Origin: Elysia crispata
Taxonomy: Eukaryota > Mollusca > Gastropoda > Plakobranchidae
Reading direction: 5' to 3'
Length of the DNA: 64,000 bases
Assembly: GCA_033675545.1 (NCBI GenBank)
Contig: JAWDGP010003890.1
Span: 1-64,000 of the forward strand
How positions within the stretch are numbered: the first letter of the stretch is position 1; each line of letters starts with the position of its first letter. A program made the position numbers and the translations under genes. The notes beneath the pieces are model-generated. The model was not told where the DNA came from. It saw only the letters and a program-made list of their open reading frames with translations, and ran no database searches. This document shows positions 12,101-25,200 of the stretch, in pieces.

Positions 12101-13189
12101 TGTCCATAATGTTGATAAAGATTCAATGAACCAACTGCAAACATTTTGTTCTTCCAGATATTACAGTGAAATAATTTTTTGTCATTTTAACACCAGGAAG
12201 ATCGTGAAGAACATTGATCTAATCAGTTCACACGTTTTTGTAAATAATCAACCTGAAACTAAATTCAAAACTTTTCCCACCCTAGAATTAAGAAATAGTT
12301 GAAATTATACTTTAAAAACCCATAAGAAACGGTAGTAATGTACCTATTTGTGTCATCATAATGTCGGAAGAACCAGTCTTTAGTATTTGTTGCTGACATG
12401 CTTAGATTTATCTAAAAAATAAATGATTAAATCTTTTGAAACACACACTTCAAACAAAAGCGTGCAAAACGGCTGTTCGTATTTATATGGAGCCTTAAAT
12501 GCTTCTGGACATTATGGTCAGGAATTTTTTTTTCTGGACATTATCCTACCATGGCAATGACATAAATGGAAATGAATAGCCCATTTGGCTATTGAGACTA
12601 ATGTAGAATAAAGAAGGTTTTACAGGAAGAAAGAAGTCATTCCGGTGAAATTGACAACAATGGTTTAGTCCAGAAAGTGAAAGTAAGCAAGAAACGAAGT
12701 ATATTCTGGACATTATAAGTAAAATATGACATTAAACTACCTTATTTGTTTTTAGCGGCCCAATCAGATTTTAGAGTTTGCCTTCACCCTGCTTATTGTA
12801 GAAGCATTTACATTTCCTATCACTTGTTCTGACAGTTGCACATTTTGTTGACAATATAGCTGCTTTAGAAGTAATAGGGGTAGAAGAAAGAAGGAAACAC
12901 CAAAACTCAGATGAGTGTTTTAATGAAGATAAATTAACTAACTACACTAAGTCTAGGGCTAAATACAAAAGTCAATTTAAAAACTTGAATGCCTGTTTTT
13001 ATTAGAATATAGATGGTGCTAACAAATAGGGATGTGGATATAGACAAGTGGCTGTTTGTTGTAGTGTTCTTTGTCTCTAAAATCACATTCTAGAAATTAT
13101 ATTTTTGATTCCCATGCTTCTTTAATTGCTGATATTTCTTACTAGTTGAAGCAAAGGACTTAAGATTACTAGATTTTTGTTTCTAGTTG

Positions 13190-13243
<54 letters not shown>

Positions 13244-16200
13244 CTGCGATTTCTCAATGCCTTAAGGTCTTGATATAAATCTTTTGCCTAGTTCGGGTGT
13301 TGATCTGGATATGTCAAGATCAAGATTCACTTGAGATTAGGTGAAATCTAAAGGTTAAGGTTATTCATTTATAGATCTACTATCTGTAATGGATGAATGT
13401 AGATTTGATCAAGATTTAGATATAGATAGATTAGAGATGTGAGCTCTAGAACAAGTTAATCTTAATCGAAATCAGAATAACTTGTGTGCCATTTTTTCTG
13501 CTGTTTCTGGTAGAATTTCTAATAGTAGCAGTGAATTTCATTGTATTCTTGGTTGAGAAAAGCTTCTCATTGGGAATCCTCTGCCAAAAAGAATATGTTC
13601 TTAGATCTGAGAATCTTTTTTCATAAACCTTAGGTATTATATTATACCGTTTAAGAGCAGACCAAACTGGTACTTCTAAGTCATGCTTAGATTTTTTTTT
13701 TCTGAGGCCATTTATATTCCTGATTATGATTGGATGTGGAATATTGACAACATAATTTTAGTGACTAAGACAGTTTTTTTTGCTTCTGTTTTTGATGGGC
13801 CAATTGAAACTTAAAAAATTGTAGGTTTTTTTTTTTAACGTTCATCACTTGAGAAACTAGGATTGTGACAACCACTCAAAGGCTTGAAGTTTTCTTCATT
13901 TTGTTGAATGATTATACCTCTTTGATGTTTTGTCTCAAAAGAATCAAAATTTACTTTAGAGGCACCTTGGAATCACAATCTAACAAGTCAGAAAAAAATC
14001 AAAGCTATGTAATTTTACTAGTGACAACCCTTTTTTTCCTTATATTTGTGCTATAAGCAATTTATAAAACAAGAACTGACACTTTCATCTTTTTTAACAC
14101 CTTTCCTAAAAAAAGTCATTTGATGACATATCCATCATATAAATAAATATTTCTGCGTTAACTTTTGCCTACTACAAATGGTGAAATCAAGATGATGTTT
14201 GATAACAGTGCATAAATTCGGTTGTGCCCCCTCAGCTTCTCATGGTCTTATTCATAAAAATCACCAGTTTATATGATTGAATTGCGAGATGATAAACAAC
14301 AAAAAGTAGTTATTGTGAAGTGGAAAATCAATAAATAGATTATGTCATTTATTTCTAGATACAATGATTCTTAAAAATTTGCAAAATTCAAAATCTAATG
14401 AGTATCATTCAGCATGTGTGAAAAATTTTGATTTCATGAAAAATAAAATCTCTTTCTCAGGATGTTGTTTTGTTACATTCTTCACTCGCAAAGCTGCTTT
14501 GGAAGCTCAGAGTGCTTTGCACAATATGAGGACCTTGCCAACGGTATGTTAAAGTAAAGATAGTATCTGTCATATATGTGGTAATTAATATCAAGTTTAT
14601 GAGTTTGCTCAACCTTTCATCTTTCTCATTTTTATCTTTAGCAGATATGAAAAGAGTGGTCTGAATGATTTTTAGTCTCCATTATTTGTCAAACAGTTAG
14701 AGTAATAAACACTTATGAGAATGTACTTTGGATGTTTTGGCATCCTGTAAATAAATGTTAACCCATGCAGAAATATTTTGTTATAAAACAATAAGGGCAT
14801 TAGAAAGAGAATTAATTTTCAAAACAAACTGAATGGCTCAAAATTATGTCTAGCAGTACTAGGGCATTTTTCAAAGAAGATATTGTAAATTAAAAAAAAA
14901 AATTTTTAGTCCTGACTAAATGGTTTCCTCTATTCTTCTTCTTCTTCTTCTTTTTTTTTTTTTTTTTTTTAAATTATTACAGGTTCATCATCAAGTCCAG
15001 ATGAAACCAGCTGATAAAGAAAAGAAAGGGGCTTCCTATGGTAATTCACCTTTGTTTACTATGTATGATAAAGCAAAGTTTTTGTAATTTGAATCAATAT
15101 GCTTATAATAAATTAAATGACACTTCTTCTTTTTACAATGCTCTAGTAGTTGAATGCATATCATGAGAGGATTAGGTATAGTTCTAATTGAAAGGAGTTC
15201 CATGATCAAAAAAGAGACACAACTCTTTGATCATGATTGGGATCTTTGTGTTTGAAAATATTCCAAGATCCCTTGTAAATTGGTATTTTTTAAAACTGCA
15301 AATTATGTTTATGAATGAAAAAAATAAAAATGTGCTTTTGTATCACCTTGTCTCCTCAGCTGAAGAAAGGAAACTTTTTGTTGGCATGCTGTCAAAGAAG
15401 TATAATGAAAATGATGTGAGGATGATGTTTGCTCCATTTGGAACTATTGAAGAATGTACTGTCTTGCGTGATCACACTGGAACCACGAGCAAAGGTAGGC
15501 AGTTTTTATGTTGAATCTTTTCTAGGATTGTTTGCTCTCAATTAAAGATTACACACACCAAAAGAAGTTAATTTCAAATGAAAATAATACTCAGAAAGGT
15601 ATATGAGATGTTGGAATGCCTTATTTATGGGCTTTTTTTGTTTTTTAGCCAAATTTTGTGCTTAAAATCCTAATACATAATTTTATTTAAGTTCCTGCGA
15701 AATTGAGAAATTGTTCTTCTGTTGGATTATCGCAAATTCAGTATCATTATGCAGCATTTTCTCAAAAGCGTTCATTTTTTAACTTATGGTTTGGGGATTG
15801 TCCATGATGTGCACCCTTGAATGGCTATTGCCATGGGATTTCAGTTATGTTTGTCAGTGTACAGCAAGAGCTTTTGTTTTGCAAAGTTACCACTTTTAAG
15901 GGCCTGTTACCACTGTATAAAGGTGCTTTAAAGTTAAACACAAAGAAAACGCAGAAGCACATGTTCAAATCATGTTATATCTTTGCTGTATTTAGGTCAT
16001 GGAGATCCTATATTTTACAATCTTTTCTCTAAATTGCACCTTACTTAGTTTAGTTTGATGCATGATTGATTCACAAATTATAAATTGTATTTCTTTTTTC
16101 CCCTTTGTTCTTTCAGGATGTGCCTTTGTTACCTTTGGTACAAGGCAGTGTGCATCAAATGCTATTAAAAGCATGCATCATTCTCAGACTATGGAGGTAA

Positions 16201-19200
16201 TTTTATTTTTTAGAGAACAGTGGATGTTAACTATATCTATAACAAAGGGAATAAACTAAGGCAAAGTATTCAATTCAAATACATGTTTACTTTTATATCA
16301 AGCGATGAATGCAACAACACTAAAATTGCATCAAGAATAGCACAAGCAAAAATGTTTTCAGAAAATGTAATCTGTACTGACAAGTAAATACACCTCCATC
16401 CACTCAAAAAGGTCAGCCTTGATTTATGGATGCCAGGCCTGGATATTTTCAAAACAGCTACCAAAGAAACCGGAGGCAATAGAAATATGGTTCCTACAGA
16501 GAAAAAAAAACGAGTATGAAAATAAGAAGTAACAGCAACTAATATTTAAAGACTGCTCATCCTTGTTTCACAACCAGTCCTAATATCACATGTGAAATGA
16601 ATAAAAACCAAAATTTTTCTCAGAGAATTCTGAAATCTGATACTTACTAAGAATTCATGGCAGATGTAAAATTTCCTGTTGTGCCACAAGCCAGTTGTGA
16701 TAAATTGATGCCAGTTAAAAGCAACAGACATATTTAGAATATAACATAAGGACGACTTAGTTTTAATTTCAATTTGAGGTTTAATAAGAATCTTAGACCT
16801 TTTCATATTAACTGAAATATGTGCAATTTAGGCCATATTAGATCTAGATCGATCTTTACATAAAAAGAGTCATTTGATCAATATATGTTTTTTTTTCTCA
16901 CCAGATTCATTAAGTTTCTCTTACAGTATTTAAAGCAGCTAATGACTAAGATCTATAAATTGAAACTTTGGAATTAAGATATTTAAAAACAAATCAGTCA
17001 TAAATAAAGATGTTAAATGTTGACTGATTTTGTAATTAATTTCATTAGGATCCAAATATATAGCTTAAGGATTTAAAACTAGACACAGCTTAAGTTCTTT
17101 ATCCAAAGCTTATCAATGCAGATTTTTTTATGACCAGGGAAAATATGTCTAGCTTTCTGTAGGTTAAGTATGTTTTTTTTTAGCATGGTAAGTGGAACAG
17201 ACTTCATTTTCAATACTCTCGTATATTAAATGATATTTTTTTGGTAAGTCACTTTATTTTTCTATAGCCTATTTATAAGGCATACATTGTCCTCTGCTAA
17301 ACAAATGTAATATATAACCCTTCGTGACACCTGTTAATTCTTGGGGCTCACAATCAGGTTTGGCCTGAACCTGGCTTAGCTAAAAAGCCACCTGTGCTCT
17401 ACTTGCTTAGTAGGCTAGCAGATTTTATCCCTTTGTGATGGTTGGACATTTTATGTGACCATGATCTTCCCCTGATAGTCACAGGGTGGGTAATCTATCT
17501 CCAAGAAAAGATTCAAAATATATTCAAGTTTTGAGAACTTAAAAAAAAAAAATCCACGTTATTGCATTAACAACACACTTTATATAATTGCTTTTTTTTT
17601 TAACGTTTTCAGTCACAGTGTTATAAGTTCAATTTTTTAGGTACAGCAACTTCCTCTGGCCAATCTTTGTAGACAAATCGGATTGGTCTGACTTATACTT
17701 ACATCCTTTACAATTTGAATTTTATCATTCCTTACTTTTTGTAAAGAAAACAATAATGTTAGCTGAAATGCTATAGATTGCCCTTTTTGATTGAAAATAT
17801 TCCACAATTTCCATCTGTATATGTTTATGGATTTAAAGATAACATATTTGAGAATTCTATTTTAGGGACCTGATCTTTTTTAAAGGTCAAAACTTGATGG
17901 CAATTGAGCTACACAATCTAGTGAGATCATAAATGAGTTGAACTAATCACTAAAAAAAATAATTTACGTGGTACCAACAGTTCATTTTTAGAAGCACAAT
18001 ACCATTTCTGATGTTATGTTAAATTTTTTTTTTCTGTTCATCTTTTGACACTGACAAATTTTTTATTTTTATTTTTTTTTTTTTAGGGCTGTTCATCTCC
18101 CCTAGTGGTTAAATTTGCTGATACTCAGAGGGAGAAAGAGCAGCGCAAAGCCCAGCAGATGAGTCAAAATATGTGGAATACGGGCTTTGGGGCGCTTGCT
18201 CCTCAGTACCTTGCTGTAAGTATCCAAACTTAGTTCTTTTCATTTCTTCAGTGTATAAAATAAGTTTTATTCTTTATTATTAATTTGGATAAATCCCTCT
18301 AGTTGACTTTGTATTAAGCTTTCATGTGCTAGTTTTCCTGTTCTTTCCTTTGAGAGACATAAGTCTATTCTTAGTCTAACATATGAGTATTTTAACTTTA
18401 TTTTAACTTTATCTTGTGTGTCCTGTGTTAATTGTTGCACATCACCCTTGGTTTTTTTTTTTTCACAGGAGTTGTCTGTGGACCCCCCCCCCTTTTTTTT
18501 TTTTTGCTGCGGCTCATAAATTTTTGCAGGCCTTATATTTATATATGGTGACATTATTGACTCTAAAATCAAGAATATTCAATTTATACATTTTAGTATT
18601 TATTTATGAGAGGCAAATTAATTTTTATTCATAAATCAATATAATCACTATCAGTGTAATAAATAGATGGTTTATTAGTAGAAACCTTTTAAAGCAATAA
18701 TTCTGAATTTAAATACTTGACTTTTCCCTCTTGGTAAAAATGTACCTTATTTTCTAATAAATTGAATGTTAGCAATAGTTTTTGTTTTCTCTTTAACAGC
18801 AGTTGTTGCAGCAGGTTGCAGGAGCCAGTGCTGGTGGCAGTAACATGGGCAACTTCAATAACCAACAACAACAAGGTATATTATATTTCTGGAATCTTAA
18901 TTGATATAAATTATTCCTGATTTTACTAGGTTTAAACGGGGCAAGTTCAGGAAAGTGTGCAGTTCACAATTCATTTCGCTGTGGTCTACCTTTTCCAATA
19001 CTATTGTTATCCTGTGCATTGCTGAATCTAGATCTAGCTACCAAATCATTATATGATTCGTTATGCATGGAAGTCTATAATAATTATATGACGGCTGAAG
19101 CAATCGCTAGATCTAGATCCAGATTGACCTGAAATTAAAAAAAAAATATCAATATGATCTTCCAAAATTCCAAGAGAACAAAAGGGGATGCAGTCTTGAA

Positions 19201-22200
19201 AATTTCCCTATCCATATTTTTGCAATTGCTTCCCATTGACCACTGAGAATAAGTTAAAGATCAATGATGAAGTAGACACTATAGGCCTGAGTGACGTTCA
19301 GGCAAAGCAGGGAAGGGTTATATGCACCAAAAGCTAATTCTAGTTACATAATGGCAATCTTTTATTTGATTCTGTCAGGGAAAAAGGCAATTTATTGCTG
19401 CTTTCTGAGATTTTATCTCAGTGTTTTTATTAGGGAAGTCATATAATCATGGCAAAGTCCTGGAGTTTCACAGTATGCCTATCATATACTTGTTCAACAT
19501 TCAGGAAAAAATTTTTGTTTGCCAGTATTAGTATTGCAAAGTACCTAAAATAGTCAAAGCAGCACAATGTTTTGTGTCCATTGTGCATCTTTATAATGCT
19601 CATATGTCTTTTTCAATGTCCTAGGCAGAACAGTATTGCAGTCATTCTATTTCACTGGGTTGCATGCAGTTTGGCAATTTTTAATCATCTCATATTGACC
19701 CAGACCTAACATTGGCAATTACAAATCAGCATTACAGCTTAGGTTTTAAATTTCTAGGCTTCACAAGAATCTCTAATGTGATATGAGCTCACAGCCTACA
19801 GTCCCATTCAAAAAGAGAAATTAAAAGTACAAATTCTGTTTTCTTTATATTACTCTTTTTTCTAAACCTGTTTAAGTGCCACCTAATTTCTTTTACTCAT
19901 TTTTATCTTCAGAATTAGATCTGAAAGTCAAAACAAAATTGGGGGTTTCCATCTCAATTTTCGTTAGTTTTATTAAGTAAATGTTACTGTCTTTAATTAA
20001 GTTTTCAACTATTATATGTATATGTAAGTATTAATTGTTTAAAAAAAAAAACCAATGGGATCTTTTTAATTCACTGAATAATTTTCCCGTGCGTTACATG
20101 GGATTGTCGATTTTCTCAGGGAGCTGATTCCATGCAGCAAATTTTTGTAGATGGGAGTGGAAAAGAGCCGATCCTTTTTTTGGGGGGGGAATTTTTTTTC
20201 CTCACGTCACTCTGCAAGGCACAGCCACATTAGATTTAAATCTAGCAAACTTTCATATGCATGCAAATTACATAATGGATTAACTTTTTGGGGCATCAGT
20301 TATATAAAAATTATCTAGATTAAAAAAAAAAGCATTTAATATTTAGTTTTTAAATTTGTTTTATTTTAAATGTTTATTTTTTAAAATTTGCATGGCCACA
20401 TTTCATGTAAATTGATTTATCAGGAATGTCATGGTATTTTTTTAATTGTCTTGAAACGTTGGCATTTAATGCTTGTAAACCCAAAAATAGCCCGTGGTTG
20501 AGTGAGTTCAAGGAAGATTTAAATTTTTATATATATCAATACTCCTTTAACTCACTTGCAGCATTTCCTGTTACTCTGACAGGATAGGCCTCTTCTTAGC
20601 TGGGGCCTTTCCCATCGCCCCTACTTGACCGCCCCCATAACCCCTATACTAATCCTGCTAAAGCCATTGAAAACATCCATAAGATTTGCATAACCGTTTC
20701 TTCCTGTCCATGCAAAGTTTTGTACTGATAAACCTTTGCATTTTTTTTGTTTATGATGGAAAAGGACACCTTCTAAACGCAGTTATATGTCAGAAAGAAC
20801 AGACGTTTTTTTAAGTATTTTAGCAATCAAACGAAAGATATATTGAAGTAGAAGAGAGGGAAGATGATAACAATCCAGAAATTGACGAAAGTAGTGATTC
20901 AGAGGAGAACAATTCCCAATCTAGATCTAATTTTTAACAAAATGAAAATTTGCGGTGTTTTAGAAAAATTAAATAGAAATCATCTCTCAAAATATTCTTT
21001 TGTTCTTTATTTTATTCAATCCAGCACGTGTTGTTATTATGTGTTTCAAAATTTGATTAAAATGGATAAGATTTTTTTTTAAAAGAAATTTAAAAAAAAA
21101 ATACCCCCAAAAGGACCAGCCATGAGCGCTCAGATTATTTCAAGACCCTCAGCCCCAAGTGAGTTAATCATATTTCCAGAATCAATAGACAAAAGCAGTC
21201 AAAACATTAACAGAAGAAGAGCTTCAATTTTGCAAAATGTTATAAGTACCTGCTTTTCAGGACCTTCATGTAGTTCAGTAAATAAGTAATTATAAATTAA
21301 ACTTCTCTAAATGATGCTCTTTCTAAATTTAATCAACCAACTGGCTTCAGCCTTCAAACCACATATTCCTACATTTTTCAAAATGGCTGTGCCCATGGAC
21401 CGCTAACTATAGAGAATTCTACCTTTGTTTTCGACATCGTCAGTTATCTCTCTCTCTCTCTCTCAAGAAAAAAAAAGCAGCTTGAACTCTTCCAATGTAA
21501 TGCTAAATTGTTAATTTTCAGTTTTAGCAACCCTACGACTCTTCAGAAGTTCATTACTAAAATTGTCCAATCTAAACAAATTCTCACAACTATTGTGGAT
21601 CATTTGGTTAATTTGTCACATACAATATTGTGATAATGGAGAACTGGTTGGTTGGTTAAATTTAGAAAGAGTGTCAGTTAAAGAAGACTAAATTTAGGGC
21701 CTAATCAAAGCGACCTCAGGGTTGCATGCGGTATAATAGTGTGTACTGTCACTCACACGACCTCAATATCGCACTCGGGGTCATCAAGCTAAGCCCTCCT
21801 CTGCAACAGGTGTTTATGCAAATGAATGCAGATATAGGCTCATAAGCATGCATACAGTGAGTTGGTATGAAGATTCTCATTTTGACTCCAGAGCCCAGGT
21901 GCATGTGATTTTAAGCCTTAGGGTTAATACAAAAGGTTAGCATAAGGAATAAAGAAGCAGCCACAGCAAAATACTCACTAACCATGAAGATCACTTCTTG
22001 AACTGTTTCCCATTATAAGGATTCAATGATCCCAATCTAAGCAGTGTCACAAAGGTAAGGGGATGTCGAGAATTAAAGCCTTGTTTATACGTGGCAGCTG
22101 ATTTTGCCTGAAGTATTTGGTCATATGGCAAATAAAACTCAGCTGTCATCGGCATTGTAGCCCTTCAAAATTGATTCTCATTAAGCAGCTCTATCAGCAG

Positions 22201-25200
22201 TGTTCTAGCCTCTCCTTCACCAGGTTCCTACTTTCTCATGTGCTTGCAGTCAAAATTTTCCTGCTCTTTCAACATGATCATCGTCAGTTCCTTCCTTTTT
22301 TATGTTCTGATTACCCCAATTCACTCCATGGCAAAGGGCATGGTAGAAGGAGCATTAGTTAAAAGGTTGACACCGATGCTTTGATTAAAAATCAGAAGCA
22401 CTCTCTGTGAGATTTCTGAATGGGACCTCAAACTCAGAACATGTCTTTATCGTGGCATCTTTCTCTAGAGCACAGCTCACAAATATTATGTAGTCCATTA
22501 CAAGAATTACCAAGGATGCACTACATTGCACACACACTTTTGTTGAGAGAGCATGATTAAAAGTTTATAAAAATTTGAACAAAACAAAAATGAACACTAA
22601 AATGAAAACTTGGTTTCAATAGATGTCAAGGGTCCTGGAAAAGTCCTGAAATGTTATTAATATAGTGTGGGAACCTTGTTTTAATATTTGATGAAAGTTT
22701 ACAAATTTAAAACAAATGTAAACTGTTGAACTTGTGGCTCCAAAATTGTGACCGAAATAGATTTTCTTTTCAAAACTGCCTAGTCATTTGATTCAAGATT
22801 TCAACTCATTTTTTAAAAAAACTTCAGATGTGCCTTTTTTGTTTCTTATTAGCATTCAACTGTCATGTAAGGTTGTTTTATTCTTATGAAGTATGTTAAA
22901 AGCTTATTTTTTACAAATATGTCTAGCCCCACGAGAAAAACAAATTTTAAAAGGAGGAAGGGAGGGGGATAATTTCGTTTCCTGTTCTTATTTATGGCTT
23001 GAATTGGTATCTGATATTTATGCAAAAACATTTCTCTGTATGTGCTGCATATTTTTAAATTTAGAAAAAAAGGTGACTTGCTCATCAGTGTTGCTTTTAT
23101 TTTTTAGGTGGGATGGGCCTCAATGTGCAACAGCTTATTGCAGCTGCTGCTGCTGCCGCCGGGAATAATCCAGGTAATTTAAGTTATAAATCATTGATAT
23201 GTGATGTTTTTGCATTTATACTGCATCTGTGATTGTGTGCTTTTATTTTAATTATTTCAGTAATATTTGTATGTGAAACTCTTATAGTTTTTGCAGGTCC
23301 ACATTTTTCCGTCCTATTTTTTCCCTCTTATTTAGATTTCTACAAAATCTCTTTCAAAAGTAAATGCATTTTCGAATGTGGAAAGGACAAATACTACTGG
23401 GCAGATGATGCATGTTTCTTTCCAGAGCAGTATGCACAATTTGTAATTAGTATAACTAACATTGCAAGTATTTAGCCATTAACAAACTATTAACTTCAAA
23501 GGTGTTGAGCTCGTCAAAGTAGTAAATCATCATCTGTAGTGTTCGCAAGTCAGAAAACTAAATTCCTGCATTAGTAGATCTAAAGGGAGCAAGTAATGTT
23601 TAGATGCATGTATTACATTTTAGAAAAAATGCAGAATGAGATATGCACTTGTATTTTAGAAAAAGACTAATACATCTTTGATCTATTTCTTTTCTCTTAG
23701 AAAACAATGCATTGAATTAACTTTTTAATAAAAAGTGAAGTTTGATAGATTTTAACATCACATTGGTGTTGATTTTAAATTAAATATTAATGCTTAATCA
23801 AGAAAAGGATATCTTTTGCCTAGAGATTTTGTGTAAATTCAATATCTTCTATTTTTTAAGTAATTTGTATGAGCATGTCATGTTTCTTAATAGAGCTGGC
23901 TATGTTCATTTGTCAGTTAAATTTTTAATATTGGCATTATGGTGTCTTGATTTGGAAAGCTACAATATCGAGCATAAAAGAAAATTCTGTGTCAGGCTTT
24001 AGTTTGGAAAATTTTGATTATTATTTCCATTTGATACTTTTATAATTTCATAAGATAGTGTGTGATGCTTTGGTACCTGAAATTTTTCGACTGATTTTTT
24101 AAAGGACACAAATGGCTTGTTTAATTAAACTTCTTCTTAGTTATCCCAAGGATGCCTATCTTGAACAAAATATCAAATATTAGAAACTACATGAAGTTAT
24201 CTAGTTTTTCATGGAGCTGAAACTCTCTGACAGTCATTTTTATTTTATAATAGAAAACTAAGTTTTTTTCATTTGCATTTAACAAAAACATCAATACTAT
24301 TTCTTCTTGGGCTTATCAATTCATATTATTATGGCCTCCACTTATGATTTGTCTCTGTCTATTGCTTCGTTCTTTCTGGCAAGACTTTTAATTTTTTTTG
24401 GGCCAACTGACTGTCTATGAAGGGAAAAATCATAGATATTTTTACTGAAGAAAATTTTTTCTTGCTTCTTAACATTTTTTAACTTAGAAAAATTTTCAGA
24501 TTATTTTTTTTTTCTTATTCAGGTGGTAAAGAGAGAAACAGATTCATTCGTTGACATATAAACTCACATGTGTCTTAAACAGTTGAAGGGACCAATGTAG
24601 TTATATGACATTGTAGTGCCAACATTTTTTTATTTATTTTTTTAGTTAATAGTAACTGATCAGCACTGCCATATCGTCGGATGTCTGTTTCCCCCAAAAT
24701 AGAAAAAAATAGCACCTCTGAAACCGCCATGCTTTGTTTCATCTCGTCTATGTTCACTTTTTTTGACATACTTTTACGACAAATAGCCGTTCCCTTGAGT
24801 TAAAATTTAACATTTTTATAATAAAATTATTGAAAATTTGCGAAAACTTTAAATCCATTTTTCTCAAAACATCAATTTCAGACGTAGTTGTTTCTGGCTA
24901 TCAGCTGACATGTTTTGGAGAAGTTGGAAATTTCCTAGATTGGATAAAAAGAAATAGAGCTATATATTTTTTATGCGTTTAATATCTTCTAGATAAATGT
25001 CCTGGATTATGAAAACATCAACTTTTACCAGAGGCTCTGAATTTATTACTTTGAATCTCTTGCACATTAATAATAGCTTGAATTTCATTCTATTTTGGCT
25101 GGTCTACATATTGCCCTCCCCTGAGCCTGTCAAAATGCATAAATTATCTCTTAGGTATTTTGCTCAACTTAAATTGGTAGGAATTTGGTACCAAAGGTGT

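Larger units (their letters stand above)
9171..14460 (+). other. CELF intron 1 (hosts a retrotransposon)
   Basis: This 5.3-kb intron contains the antisense RLE retrotransposon at 9,441-11,911 and a (TA)n microsatellite at 13,196-13,241. The rest (about 11,912-14,460) is AT-rich and shows no supported gene. Confidence 0.85.
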
